From positions 1-64,000 of the forward strand of contig JAHEFB010000015.1 in the NCBI GenBank assembly GCA_024640405.1: a DNA stretch of 64,000 nucleotides. The letters run 5' to 3'. Positions 9,202 through 18,479 of the stretch are shown in pieces. Position numbers and translations under genes: made by a program. This DNA is from Alphaproteobacteria bacterium (GTDB taxonomy: Bacteria > Pseudomonadota > Alphaproteobacteria > Rhizobiales > Aestuariivirgaceae). The notes beneath the pieces were generated by a model. The model saw only the letters and a program-made list of their open reading frames with translations, had not been told where the DNA came from and made no database searches. Each line of letters opens with the position of its first letter. Positions within the stretch are counted from its first letter, which is position 1.

Positions 9202-10311
9202 ATGTTGTTGTGGATTTCATTTGCCGTATTGACGGCTCTGGTTTTGCTGGCGCTGCTGTCGCCATTGCGTACCCGCGTCCGGGATGAAGACGCCGGGCGG
9301 GCCTCTTTTGATCTTGCGGTATACCGTGATCAATTGTCTGAACTTGAACGCGACCAGAAGGCTGGCCTGATTCCCGACTCTGAAGCGGATGCCGCTCGCA
9401 ACGAGGTTTCGCGGCGTATTCTGGCTGCTCAGTCAGAACTTGCTTCAAAGGAGGAGGTTGCACGGCCGGTACCGGCCTGGCTGTCAGTTGCAACCGTGAT
9501 CGCTGTTCCGGCTATCGCACTGGGTGGTTACATGATGATCGGCCGCCCCGACCTGCCGTCCCTACCCCTGCAGGCGCGCATCGACGCTGCCGTTGCCAAT
9601 CAGGATATGGCTGCCATGGTGCGCCAGGTGGAAAAGCATCTGGAGCAGAAACCCAATGATGCGCGTGGCTGGGCGGTGCTGGCACCTGCTTACAAACGCA
9701 TTGGCAGACTTAATGATGCGGCCAACGCATATCGCAAAGCGCTGGCCTTGTCCGGCCCAGACCCGGATCTGATGACCGACATGGGGGAAAGCCTGGTGCT
9801 GGCCAACAATGGTCTGGTCAGCAACGAGGCGCAGGAGGTTTTCGAAGCGGTGCGGAAGGCCGCGCCAAAACACATGAAGGCGCGGTTTTATTTAGCTCTT
9901 GCCCTGCAGCAGGAGGGCAAGACGGCTGATGCTCTTGCCGGCTGGAATGCCATGCTTGCCGAAAGTTCACCGGATGCTCCCTGGCGCTCCGCGGTCGAGC
10001 AGCAGATCAGTTCTGCCGGAGGTCAATTGCCCAAGGGACCGGCTCTGACCGAAGAGCAGATTCAACAGGGCCAGCAGATGAGTGCCACCGACCGCACAGC
10101 GATGATACGGTCCATGGTTGAAGGTCTGGATGAGCGCTTGGCGGCAGATGGTTCGGACATTGACGGTTGGCTTCGGCTTATCCGGGCACGCATGGTGCTT
10201 GGCGACAAGGAAAAGGCGACCGACGCACTTAATCGGGCCTCCGAAGCCCTCAAGAACGACCAACAGGCGGTTACCCAACTGGAGGAAGCCCGCAAGGCGC
10301 TCGGACTATGA
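9202..10311 (+). CDS. ccmI: Cytochrome c biogenesis protein CcmI (CycH)
   Basis: A 369-residue membrane-anchored chaperone that presents apocytochrome c to the haem ligation machinery. A transmembrane segment opens the protein (MLLWISFAVLTALVLLALLS), followed by the conserved DLAVYRDQLSELERD region, a second membrane segment near residue 95 (WLSVATVIAVPAIALGG), then a periplasmic part with TPR-like repeats (GWAVLAPAYKRIGRLNDAANAYRKAL). ATG 9202 is preferred; a TTG at 9172 in the same frame adds ten residues and lacks a better ribosome-binding site. It heads the ccmI-E-F-H operon. Confidence 0.93.
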   Translation: MLLWISFAVLTALVLLALLSPLRTRVRDEDAGRASFDLAVYRDQLSELERDQKAGLIPDSEADAARNEVSRRILAAQSELASKEEVARPVPAWLSVATVIAVPAIALGGYMMIGRPDLPSLPLQARIDAAVANQDMAAMVRQVEKHLEQKPNDARGWAVLAPAYKRIGRLNDAANAYRKALALSGPDPDLMTDMGESLVLANNGLVSNEAQEVFEAVRKAAPKHMKARFYLALALQQEGKTADALAGWNAMLAESSPDAPWRSAVEQQISSAGGQLPKGPALTEEQIQQGQQMSATDRTAMIRSMVEGLDERLAADGSDIDGWLRLIRARMVLGDKEKATDALNRASEALKNDQQAVTQLEEARKALGL

Positions 10312-10335
10312 CTGCAATGACAGGATACAAGTGAC

Positions 10336-10803
10336 ATGGCGATGACGCGAAAGCAGCAACGAGGAGCATTGATCGGTGCCGGTCTTGGCGCCCTTGGCCT
10401 TGCCGCAGGCTTGATCCTGTATGCCCTGTCCGACACCATAACCTTTTTCTACACCCCCACGGATGTCGTCGAAAAGGGTGTGCAGCCTGGAACCCGCTTC
10501 CGGTTGGGAGGACTGGTGGCAGACGGTTCTATTGTCCGCGGTCAGGGCAAGACAGTGTCGTTTACGGTAACAGACACGGCCGGTACAATGCCTGTAACCT
10601 ATGTGGGTATCTTGCCCGACCTGTTCCGCGAAGGGCAGGGGGTTATTGCGGAAGGTGTGCTGGACGCAGGTGGCAGTTTTAGAGCCGACACGGTGCTGGC
10701 CAAGCATGACGAAAACTACATGCCCCGCGAAGTGGCTGACGCGTTGAAGGAAAAAGGCGTCTGGCAACAAAGTGACAAACCGGCAAAAGAAGGTACCCAA
10801 TGA
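10336..10803 (+). CDS. ccmE: Cytochrome c haem chaperone CcmE (CycJ)
   Basis: A 155-residue inner-membrane haem chaperone. It has one N-terminal membrane anchor (residues 11-32), then a periplasmic beta-barrel domain. The haem-attachment motif [10 protein letters not shown] is present with H124 (covalent haem) and Y128 (axial ligand). It takes haem from the CcmC/CcmD side and delivers it to CcmF/H. The last codons overlap the start of ccmF by four bases. Confidence 0.96.
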   Translation: MAMTRKQQRGALIGAGLGALGLAAGLILYALSDTITFFYTPTDVVEKGVQPGTRFRLGGLVADGSIVRGQGKTVSFTVTDTAGTMPVTYVGILPDLFREGQGVIAEGVLDAGGSFRADTVLAKHDENYMPREVADALKEKGVWQQSDKPAKEGTQ

Positions 10804-12779
10804 CCCCTGAAATTGGCCAGTTCGCGCTTGTTCTAGCGTTTGTCACCGCGATTTACCAGTTTGCCGTCCCCATGTATGGAGCCTGGCGCGGTGACAGCCG
10901 TCTTATGGCGGTGGCGCCGCCGGCGGCCCTGTTGCAGTTCGGCCTCATCGCCCTGTCGTTCGGATGCCTGACATGGTCTTACATCACATCGGATTTTTCG
11001 GTTGAGAATGTCGTGCGAAACTCGCATTCCGACAAACCGCTGATATACAAGATCTCCGGGGTCTGGGGTAACCATGAAGGCTCCATGTTGCTGTGGGTCA
11101 TGGTGCTGGCACTGTTCGGGTCTGCTGTTGCGGCATTTGGCAGAAACCTGCCGCCAAGCCTGAAAGCCCGCGTAATTTCAGTACAGGGGTCAATTTCTAT
11201 CGCTTTCCTGTCGTTTATCCTGCTGACGTCCAATCCGTTTAACCGTCTCGATCCGGCACCAATTGAGGGCCAGGGGTTGAATCCGATCCTGCAGGACCCG
11301 GCTCTGGCCATTCATCCGCCGCTCCTCTACTGCGGCTATGTTGGTTTATCTATCGCATTTTCCTTTGCAATCGCGGCCCTGATTGAAGGTAAGGTCGATG
11401 CAGCCTGGGCGCGTTGGGTGAGGCCGTGGACGCTGGCGGCGTGGATGTTCCTGACATCCGGCATCATATTGGGGTCCTGGTGGGCCTATTACGAACTTGG
11501 CTGGGGCGGATGGTGGTTCTGGGATCCGGTTGAAAACGCCTCGTTCATGCCCTGGCTGATCGCGACGGCCCTGTTGCATTCGGCCATTGTCGTTGAAAAA
11601 CGCAATGCTCTGAAGGTGTGGACTATCCTGCTGGCAATACTGGCATTTTCGCTGTCCCTGGTAGGCACTTTCCTGGTGCGGTCCGGCGTACTGACCTCGG
11701 TTCATGCATTTGCCGTTGATCCGGCCAGAGGTGTCTATGTGCTCGGCATCCTGTGTGTGTTCATTGGCGGCGCACTGACGCTGTATGCATGGCGGGCGCC
11801 GACGATCAAAACCGGCGGCCTGTTTGCGCCGATCAGCCGGGAAGGCGCGCTGGTTGTAAACAACTTGCTGCTGACGGCCGCCTGTGCGGCGGTGTTCATC
11901 GGGACACTGTATCCTTTGGTGCTGGAATCAATTACCGGAGCAAAAATCTCTGTCGGTCCGCCGTACTTCAACCTGACCTTCGGTCCGCTGATCTTGCCGC
12001 TTCTGCTGCTGGTGCCCGTCGGGCCGATGATGTCCTGGAAACGGGCTGATATGTGGGCGGCCATCCAGCGCCTCTGGGCAGCAGCCGTTGTAGCTCTGGT
12101 CGTGGCTGTCGCGGCCATGGCGTGGCAGTGGCGCGGCCCCTGGCTGGCACCGCTCGGTGCAGCACTTGGCGCCTGGCTGATTGCCGCCAGTGTTCAGGAA
12201 ATGCTCAACCGGGCGAAATTTGCATCGGTTCCGTTTGCAGTTGCCCTGGCACGCCTCAAAGGCCTGCCTGGCGCAGCCTGGGGCATGATGATCGCTCATG
12301 CCGGTGTCGGGGTCATGGTCATCGGCATTGTCGGCATCACGTCCTGGAAGCAGGAAATAGTGACGGTGCTGAAGCCGGGTGAAACTCAGGAAATCGGCGG
12401 CAGAACGGTGACCTTCATCGGCGAAAATCCTGTGACCGGACCGAACTATACGGCTGACAGAACCCGGTTCCGGATTTCGTCCGGAGGCGTTGAAGTGTCT
12501 GAAATTTGGTCGGAAAAACGCATATTCAAACCGTCCAACCAACCGACCACGGAAGTTGGTATCGAACCGTTCCTTGATGGCGATCTGTATGTGGTCGCCG
12601 GCGATCGTGCTGCGGACAATGGTCGCACAGTCAGGTTCTATTTCCATCCGCTTGTCTGGATGATCTGGCTCGGTGCGGCATTGATGTTCCTGGGCGGATG
12701 TTGCTCGATTTTCGACCGCCGCTACCGCGTCGGAGCACCGAAAAAGGCAAAAATTCCTGTCACCCAGCCTGCGGAGTAA
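10800..12779 (+). CDS. ccmF: Haem lyase subunit CcmF (CycK)
   Basis: A 659-residue polytopic membrane protein, the usual size. It bears the tryptophan-rich WWD motif [18 protein letters not shown] and many hydrophobic segments. A large periplasmic loop near the C-terminus (about residues 520-610, including [14 protein letters not shown]) precedes a final membrane helix. With CcmH and CcmI it attaches haem to apocytochrome c in the periplasm. It overlaps ccmE by four bases and is followed six bases later by ccmH. A large open frame on the opposite strand at the 3' end is a shadow of the codon bias. Confidence 0.97.
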   Translation: MTPEIGQFALVLAFVTAIYQFAVPMYGAWRGDSRLMAVAPPAALLQFGLIALSFGCLTWSYITSDFSVENVVRNSHSDKPLIYKISGVWGNHEGSMLLWVMVLALFGSAVAAFGRNLPPSLKARVISVQGSISIAFLSFILLTSNPFNRLDPAPIEGQGLNPILQDPALAIHPPLLYCGYVGLSIAFSFAIAALIEGKVDAAWARWVRPWTLAAWMFLTSGIILGSWWAYYELGWGGWWFWDPVENASFMPWLIATALLHSAIVVEKRNALKVWTILLAILAFSLSLVGTFLVRSGVLTSVHAFAVDPARGVYVLGILCVFIGGALTLYAWRAPTIKTGGLFAPISREGALVVNNLLLTAACAAVFIGTLYPLVLESITGAKISVGPPYFNLTFGPLILPLLLLVPVGPMMSWKRADMWAAIQRLWAAAVVALVVAVAAMAWQWRGPWLAPLGAALGAWLIAASVQEMLNRAKFASVPFAVALARLKGLPGAAWGMMIAHAGVGVMVIGIVGITSWKQEIVTVLKPGETQEIGGRTVTFIGENPVTGPNYTADRTRFRISSGGVEVSEIWSEKRIFKPSNQPTTEVGIEPFLDGDLYVVAGDRAADNGRTVRFYFHPLVWMIWLGAALMFLGGCCSIFDRRYRVGAPKKAKIPVTQPAE

Positions 12780-12785
12780 AATCTT

Positions 12786-13253
12786 ATGTTGCGCCGCCTC
12801 GTCATTGCAATTGCCTTCATACTGGCAACACTGCCCGCTGCGTTTGCCGTGCAGCCGGATGAAATACTGAGTGATCCGGCTTTGGAGGCGCGTGCACGTG
12901 TGTTGTCGGCGCAATTGCGGTGTCTTGTGTGTCAGAACCAGTCGATTGATGACAGCGATGCGCCGTTGGCCAGGGATTTGCGTGTGTTGATCCGGGAACG
13001 CCTGGTCCAGGGTGAATCAAATGCCCAGGTGGTCGATTACCTTGTGTCGAGGTATGGCGAGTTTGTGTTGCTGAAGCCCCGCCTCAACTCCCGCACATTG
13101 TTGCTGTGGGGCGGTCCGTTCGCGATCCTGTTGATTGGAGCGGTGATGTTGTTCCTGCGCAGGCGTAAAGGTTCACGCCTTGCAATACCGGAACAGGCGC
13201 TGTCGGCTGAAGAACAGGCCCGCCTCGACGATATTCTCAATCCGAAGGAGTAA
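12786..13253 (+). CDS. ccmH: Cytochrome c maturation thioreductant CcmH (CycL)
   Basis: A 155-residue protein with a signal peptide (cleavage probably after residue 21) and the redox motif [19 protein letters not shown], in which C46 and C49 form the LRCxxCQNQ signature. A single transmembrane helix follows near residues 103-121 ([19 protein letters not shown]). It reduces the CXXCH cysteines of apocytochrome c before haem ligation. This is the short CcmH type; the TPR part is supplied separately by ccmI, as in other alphaproteobacteria. Confidence 0.96.
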   Translation: MLRRLVIAIAFILATLPAAFAVQPDEILSDPALEARARVLSAQLRCLVCQNQSIDDSDAPLARDLRVLIRERLVQGESNAQVVDYLVSRYGEFVLLKPRLNSRTLLLWGGPFAILLIGAVMLFLRRRKGSRLAIPEQALSAEEQARLDDILNPKE

Positions 13254-13257
13254 TCTC

Positions 13258-14478
13258 ATGGCCGTCAAGTCGGTGCGGATTGAGTTTCCCGGTTCGCAGG
13301 GCGGCATGCTGGCAGCGCGACTGGATACGCCAAACGGAGCCGTAAGGGGTTATGCGCTTTTTGCGCATTGCTTTACCTGTTCGAAAGATGTCTTCGCCGC
13401 CAGCCGGATTGCTTCTTCCCTGGCAGGGCACGGCATCGCCACCCTGCGGTTTGACTTTACCGGTCTTGGTGCCAGCGAGGGTGAGTTTGCCAACACCAAC
13501 TTCTCGTCCAATGTAGCCGACCTGCTAGCGGCGGCAAGCTGGCTGCGCGAAAATCATGCAGCACCGGAACTGCTGATTGGCCATAGCCTGGGAGGCGCTG
13601 CCGTTTTGGCTGCTGCCGGCGACATCGCGGAACTCAAGGCAGTGGCAACAATCGGAGCCCCGTCCGATGCCGATCACGTGGTGCATAATTTTCACGCCAG
13701 TCTCGACACCATCGAAACCAGCGGTCAGGCCACGGTGTCATTGGCCGGTCGCGAGTTTACCATCAAGAAGCAGTTTTTGGACGATGTAAGGGGGGCCAGC
13801 CTGAAAGATCGGATTGCCGCCCTGAAACCGGCCCTGATCGTGTTCCACGCGCCGCTTGATCAGACCGTTGGCATTGAAAACGCGTCGGCGATTTTCTCCG
13901 CTGCCCGGCATCCGAAGAGTTTCATTGCGCTCGATGGTGCTGATCATCTGCTGTCGCGCCGTCAGGACGCAGTGTTCGTGGCCGATGTGCTGGCCGGATG
14001 GGCCAACCGGTTCCTGCCGGCGGCAGAGCGCCTGCAACCGGCTCCTGCCGGAGTTGTCAGAGTACGCGAGACGCGGAAAGGCAAATTCCAGCAGGATGTG
14101 CTTGTTGAAGACTATCAATTGCTGGCTGATGAACCGTCATCGGCAGGTGGCGATGGGTCAGGTCCTTCACCCTATGACTATCTGTCGATCGCACTTGGCA
14201 CCTGCACCTCCATGACGCTGCGCATGTATGCGGACTTCAAGAAGCAGCAACTGGGACGCGTGACCGTCGATGTAAGCCATGGCAAGGTCCATGTTGAAGA
14301 TTGCGGAGATTGCGGTGAAGGCAGGACCGGCAAGATCGACCGGTTTGAGCGCACCATTTCAGTGGAAGGCGGGATATCGCCGGAGCTTCGGGACAAACTT
14401 GAAGAGATTGCCGGAAAATGCCCGGTTCATCGCACCCTTGAAGCCGAAGCAGTTGTCGTAACCAAAGTTATTGACTGA
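13258..14478 (+). CDS. Bifunctional alpha/beta-hydrolase/OsmC-family protein
   Basis: A 406-residue fusion. Residues 1 to about 255 form an alpha/beta-hydrolase with the nucleophile elbow LLIGHSLGGAAVL and a late His in LDGADHLL. Residues from about 270 on form an OsmC/Ohr-like domain, with cysteines in LGTCTSMTLRMY and GKCPVHRTLE where OsmC proteins carry their peroxidatic and resolving pair. OsmC domains reduce organic hydroperoxides; the hydrolase might release or prepare a substrate. ATG 13258 is chosen because AAGGAG lies eight bases upstream and four bases after the ccmH stop, so it may be co-transcribed with the ccm operon. This fusion is a known architecture; its substrate is not established to my knowledge. 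Confidence 0.88.
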   Translation: MAVKSVRIEFPGSQGGMLAARLDTPNGAVRGYALFAHCFTCSKDVFAASRIASSLAGHGIATLRFDFTGLGASEGEFANTNFSSNVADLLAAASWLRENHAAPELLIGHSLGGAAVLAAAGDIAELKAVATIGAPSDADHVVHNFHASLDTIETSGQATVSLAGREFTIKKQFLDDVRGASLKDRIAALKPALIVFHAPLDQTVGIENASAIFSAARHPKSFIALDGADHLLSRRQDAVFVADVLAGWANRFLPAAERLQPAPAGVVRVRETRKGKFQQDVLVEDYQLLADEPSSAGGDGSGPSPYDYLSIALGTCTSMTLRMYADFKKQQLGRVTVDVSHGKVHVEDCGDCGEGRTGKIDRFERTISVEGGISPELRDKLEEIAGKCPVHRTLEAEAVVVTKVID

Positions 14479-14589
14479 AATCTGCAACATTAACGTGTTT
14501 TAACCCGCCGGACACCCTCGTGTAATGTGACATGCAGTAATTCTCCCCGCATGGATAGTTTTAATCCCTGCAATGGAGACATCACTGAA

Positions 14590-16104
14590 ATGCCTAATCA
14601 CATGAAACATGGCTCAAAAGGCCGTTATACTGTTTATGCCCTGATGATTGCCGGACTGCTTGGGGCCACCGCCCTGACCGGTACCCTCAGCCATGCCGGC
14701 ACCGGAGCGACTGCAAATTCGGCGGTATCCCTGAACAATGCGCCCGCAGCGGGATTTGCCGATCTGGTAGAGACGGTCATGCCGTCAGTCGTGTCGGTGC
14801 AAAGCAAATTCACACCAGTTGCATCTCAAGATGATGAGGAAGAAGATTTTAGTGATCCTCGTCAGCAATTTCAGTTCGGTTTTCCGCAAGGCTCGCCTTT
14901 TGAGCGTTTCTTCCGCAATCAGCCGGGCAGAGATGGCGGAGCAATACCCCAGCCACACCGCCGCAATGGCACCGCGCAGGGGTCCGGCTTCATAATCTCC
15001 GAGGATGGTTATGCGGTAACCAACAATCACGTCATCAAGGGCGCGAGTGAAGTATCTGTCAAGTTTACTGATGGACGTGAGTTTGATGCCAAGGTCATCG
15101 GCACTGACCCGAAAACCGACCTTGCCCTGCTGAAAATCGACAGCAAGGACAAGTTTACGCCGGTAAAGTTTGCTGCCGACAAACCGCGCGTCGGTGACTG
15201 GGTGATTGCGGTAGGCAACCCGTTCGGTCTCGGTGGAACCGTCACAACCGGCATTATTTCAGCTGCCGGCCGCGATATTGGCGCTGGTCCCTATGACAAT
15301 TTCCTGCAGATTGATGCACCTATCAATCGGGGTAACTCGGGCGGCCCGGCTTTCAATCTCAACGGTGAGGTTGTCGGTATCAATACCGCTATCTTCTCTC
15401 CGTCCGGCGGAAGTGTAGGTATCGGATTCGCCATTCCGGCCTCAACTGCCGAGGCCATCGTTGCCGATCTGCGGGATGATGGCAATGTGACGCGCGGCTG
15501 GCTTGGGGTTCAGATCCAGCCTGTGTCCAAGGATATCGCATCCAGCATTGGCCTGGATAAGCCGACAGGCTCATTGATTGCCGCCGTTACTGAAGATTCA
15601 CCGGCAGAAAAGTCGGGCTTGCGTACCGGTGATACCATCCTGAAAGTGGATGGCACTGAAATCAAGGGTCCCAAGCAACTGTCTCGTGCAGTGGCTAATC
15701 TGAAGCCTGGCACATCGGTTGAGATGACTGTTTTCCGGGATGGAAAACAGCGCAAGATTGACGTCTCCATCGGCACAATGCCGGGCGGCAAGCACGCTGC
15801 TGTTATCCGGGAAAACCAAAACGAGCCGGATGCAGACAGAAAACTTGGTCTGGCACTCGCTCCTGTTGAAGATGGAGAAGGTGTCAGGGTCGCCAACGTC
15901 ATGCCCGGCTCGCCGGCGGCAAGACAGGGCATCCGTCCAGGCGATGTGATCCTCGAGATTGATGGTGCATTCGTCGATCAACCCGAGGCCGCAATGGCCG
16001 CAATTCGCCAGTCAACGTCAAAATCCGGCAAGGCACCGGTATTGTTGTTGGTAAAAAATGATCGTGGGCAACGTTTTGTTGCACTTAACATTAGAAAAGG
16101 TTGA
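14590..16104 (+). CDS. degP: Periplasmic Do/DegP-family serine protease
   Basis: A 504-residue HtrA-family endoprotease and chaperone that degrades misfolded envelope proteins. A hydrophobic signal or anchor segment is near residues 17-37 (ALMIAGLLGATALTGTLS). The catalytic triad is visible as His in YAVTNNHVIKG, Asp in KTDLALLKI and Ser in RGNSGGPAFNL. Two PDZ domains follow (about residues 290-380 and 400-500; GSLIAAVTEDSPAEKSGL and GVRVANVMPGSPAARQGI). ATG 14590 has GGAGA ten bases upstream; a longer frame from 14527 is less likely. It is followed by a two-component pair, as in rhizobial degP regions. Confidence 0.94.
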   Translation: MPNHMKHGSKGRYTVYALMIAGLLGATALTGTLSHAGTGATANSAVSLNNAPAAGFADLVETVMPSVVSVQSKFTPVASQDDEEEDFSDPRQQFQFGFPQGSPFERFFRNQPGRDGGAIPQPHRRNGTAQGSGFIISEDGYAVTNNHVIKGASEVSVKFTDGREFDAKVIGTDPKTDLALLKIDSKDKFTPVKFAADKPRVGDWVIAVGNPFGLGGTVTTGIISAAGRDIGAGPYDNFLQIDAPINRGNSGGPAFNLNGEVVGINTAIFSPSGGSVGIGFAIPASTAEAIVADLRDDGNVTRGWLGVQIQPVSKDIASSIGLDKPTGSLIAAVTEDSPAEKSGLRTGDTILKVDGTEIKGPKQLSRAVANLKPGTSVEMTVFRDGKQRKIDVSIGTMPGGKHAAVIRENQNEPDADRKLGLALAPVEDGEGVRVANVMPGSPAARQGIRPGDVILEIDGAFVDQPEAAMAAIRQSTSKSGKAPVLLLVKNDRGQRFVALNIRKG

Positions 16105-16121
16105 TACTATATAGGTAACAT

Positions 16122-16159
16122 GGCGGCGTTATCTCTGCCCCCTCTGTACCAACGCCGCC
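16122..16159 (+). terminator. Candidate stem-loop terminator after degP
   Basis: Perfect 9-bp arms GGCGGCGTT (16122-16130) and AACGCCGCC (16151-16159) flank a 20-base loop, starting 17 bases after the degP stop. There is no run of T after the stem, so it is not a canonical intrinsic terminator, but the position and stem strength fit transcript end protection or termination. Confidence 0.5.
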
Positions 16160-16244
16160 TTCGTGCCTCCGTGTGCCTCACAAGTTGTTTTGGGTAGACC
16201 TCCCGCCCCCCCTGCCAACGGTCATCTGAAACAAGAGGAATGCG

Positions 16245-16288
16245 GAGGCACACTTGCCTTTCGCAGCTGAGAGGCGGACTTGCCTTTC
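16245..16288. repeat. Two 18-bp imperfect direct repeats upstream of the response regulator
   Basis: GAGGCACACTTGCCTTTC (16245-16262) and GAGGCGGACTTGCCTTTC (16271-16288) differ at two positions and are spaced 26 bp start to start. They lie 50-100 bases before the response-regulator ATG. OmpR-type regulators often bind direct repeats near their own promoter, so an autoregulatory site is possible but unproven; the spacing is longer than the usual 10-11 bp. Confidence 0.35.
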
Positions 16289-16340
16289 TCCACTGAAATG
16301 TGCACGAACAACAGGTGATCAGGTTGTGGATACAAATTGC

Positions 16341-17021
16341 ATGAAAATTCTTGTAGTAGAAGATGATCGTGAAGCCGCCAGTTGGCTGGAAAAAGGGCTG
16401 GTCGAAGAAGGTCATGTGGTCGATCTTGCCGCGAACGGGACCGACGGCCTGGCTCTGGCCCTGGATCAAGCCCACGATGTCATTATCATGGACAGGATGT
16501 TGCCGGGCATGGATGGCCTGGAAGTGGTCAAGACACTTCGTAGGGAAGCAGTCACAACGCCCGTTCTGATCCTGTCCGCACTGGGTGAAGTGGATGACAA
16601 GGTGCTCGGATTGCGGGCAGGCGGTGATGACTATCTTGCAAAGCCTTATGCTTTCACTGAACTTCTGGCCCGGGTTGAAACGTTACGCCGGCGGCAGGAC
16701 GCAACCCCGCACACGACCAAGCTGAAGGTCGCGGATCTTGAAATTGATCTGCTGGCGCGCACTGCAACCCGCGCCGGAGAGGAAATTCTGTTGCAGCCAC
16801 GCGAGTTTAAACTGCTGGAATACCTGATGCGCAATGCCGGTAGCGTTGTGACCCGCACCATGTTGCTGGAAAACGTCTGGAACTATCACTTCGACCCACA
16901 GACCAATGTGATCGATGTCCACATTTCACGTTTGCGAGCCAAGATAGACAAGGAGTTCGGCGAACCGCTTCTGCACACTGTGCGCGGCGCCGGATACAGT
17001 ATTCGTGCGGGCCGCTCTTAA
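16341..17021 (+). CDS. OmpR-family response regulator
   Basis: A 226-residue response regulator. The receiver domain has the acidic pair D8-D9, phospho-acceptor D51 (VIIMDRMLPGMDGLEV) and K101 (GGDDYLAKPYAF). The C-terminal half is a winged-helix DNA-binding domain (LLQPREFKLLEYLMRNAG, VIDVHISRLRAKIDKEF, VRGAGYSI). ATG 16341 begins MKILVVEDD; the frame upstream of it is not family-like. It overlaps the sensor kinase gene by 17 bases. The order degP, regulator, kinase, glnE is one I recall from rhizobia, where a related pair (FeuPQ-like) responds to envelope conditions; identity is not claimed. Confidence 0.93.
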   Translation: MKILVVEDDREAASWLEKGLVEEGHVVDLAANGTDGLALALDQAHDVIIMDRMLPGMDGLEVVKTLRREAVTTPVLILSALGEVDDKVLGLRAGGDDYLAKPYAFTELLARVETLRRRQDATPHTTKLKVADLEIDLLARTATRAGEEILLQPREFKLLEYLMRNAGSVVTRTMLLENVWNYHFDPQTNVIDVHISRLRAKIDKEFGEPLLHTVRGAGYSIRAGRS

Positions 17022-18390
17022 GCTGCTGCGGACCTCGACCTTCCGGTTGGCGGCTGTCTATCTGACCGTTTTTGCCTTTTCAGTGGGCGCAATCCTTGCC
17101 TATATTTACTGGAATACAGCAATTTTGCTGGAACGGCAGATTGAGGATACCGTCGAGGCGGAAGTGCAGGGTCTGGCGGAACAATACAGAATTCGCGGTC
17201 CTCGCGGTTTGCTTGAAATCATCAAATCCCGCAGCGAGCAAGCCGATGGTGCGGTTTATATTCTGACCAACGCGGTGGGGCGCAGGCTTGCCGGCAATCT
17301 GAAAGCGCTGCCGGTCGAGGCCATTGGCGAGCGCGGCACCATAGATTTCAAGTTTCCCTATGAGACGGGAAGAGGTCTGGTGGACCACACCGCACGAGCT
17401 TTTTTCATTCGGCTGGATGGTGGATTTCAATTGGTTGTCGGGCGCGACGTTGAAGAGCGGCGGCAATTCAACCGGATTATCAGAACCTCCCTGTTCTGGG
17501 CGCTTGGCCTGACCCTGGTACTCGGTGTGGGCGGTGGTTTGCTGATGAGCCGCAATTTTCTGCGCAGGGTTGACGAGATCAACGGTGCAAGCCGTGCCAT
17601 AATGGCCGGAGATCTGGGCGAACGGATGCCGGTGTCGGGCACCGGTGATGAAATTGATCGCCTGTCGGAAAGTCTCAATGCCATGCTCGATCAGATCAAC
17701 CGCCTGATGACCGGTATGAAGGAGGTTTCCTCAAACGTTGCTCATGACCTGCGCACGCCGTTGACCCGCCTGCGTGCACGTGCGGAAGACGCCTTGCGTT
17801 CCAGCTCTGCGGAAGAGCACAAGGCTGCCCTGGAAGCCAACATAGCCGAGGCAGACGGTTTGCTGACCACATTCAACGCGTTGTTGTCCATCGCGCGTGC
17901 TGAAGCGGGGCAGATGCGGGAAGGGTTTCAGGACACCGATCTGGTGGCATTGGTAGGTGATTTGGCCGAGCTATACGCGCCAATTGCTGAAGATGCCGGT
18001 GGCACGTTAGTCCTGGATGTGCCGGAAACGGCCGCAGTCAGAGCTGACAGACAGCTGGTGGCACAGGCGATGACCAATCTGCTCGACAATGCAATCAAAT
18101 ATGGTCGTGACGACAAAACTGGGGTACCGGAGATCGTTTTGCGGATTTCAGCGTCGAAGTCGGGTGGCTGGACCGTCAATGTGTCGGATACAGGACCGGG
18201 TATCGATGCTGTTGACCGGGAACGGGTCAAAGGCCGTTTTGTCCGGCTGGACAAAAGTCGCAGCAAACCCGGCAGCGGTTTGGGTCTGGCGCTGGTCGAA
18301 AGTGTCATGAAATTGCACGGCGGCGATTTTGTCATTGCCGACGCCGAACCAGGCTTTGTCGCAAAACTGCATTTTCCGGTCGATATGTAG
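17005..18390 (+). CDS. HAMP-domain sensor histidine kinase
   Basis: A 461-residue membrane kinase starting at a GTG that overlaps the regulator gene. It has transmembrane helix 1 at about residues 14-36, a periplasmic sensor region of about 120 residues (about 40-157), helix 2 at about 161-180, a HAMP linker (181-235), and a HisKA domain whose phospho-acceptor is H247 in SNVAHDLRTPLTRL. The ATPase domain has an N box (LLDNAIKYG), a G1 box (VSDTGPGI) and GSGLGLALVESV. It would phosphorylate the adjacent OmpR-type regulator. The signal is unknown. Confidence 0.93.
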   Translation: MRAALKLLRTSTFRLAAVYLTVFAFSVGAILAYIYWNTAILLERQIEDTVEAEVQGLAEQYRIRGPRGLLEIIKSRSEQADGAVYILTNAVGRRLAGNLKALPVEAIGERGTIDFKFPYETGRGLVDHTARAFFIRLDGGFQLVVGRDVEERRQFNRIIRTSLFWALGLTLVLGVGGGLLMSRNFLRRVDEINGASRAIMAGDLGERMPVSGTGDEIDRLSESLNAMLDQINRLMTGMKEVSSNVAHDLRTPLTRLRARAEDALRSSSAEEHKAALEANIAEADGLLTTFNALLSIARAEAGQMREGFQDTDLVALVGDLAELYAPIAEDAGGTLVLDVPETAAVRADRQLVAQAMTNLLDNAIKYGRDDKTGVPEIVLRISASKSGGWTVNVSDTGPGIDAVDRERVKGRFVRLDKSRSKPGSGLGLALVESVMKLHGGDFVIADAEPGFVAKLHFPVDM

Positions 18391-18479
18391 AATTCAGCAA
18401 AATTGCGTATACCCACTTGCTCATCGCAACCTGGGGGTTAGGGTTGGAGTTCTGTGTTTCTCAGTGTTAGTTGGATTTC

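Noticed and set aside
11928..12914. A 328-codon open frame on the minus strand
   Set aside because: It is antisense to the end of ccmF and start of ccmH and its residues resemble no family.
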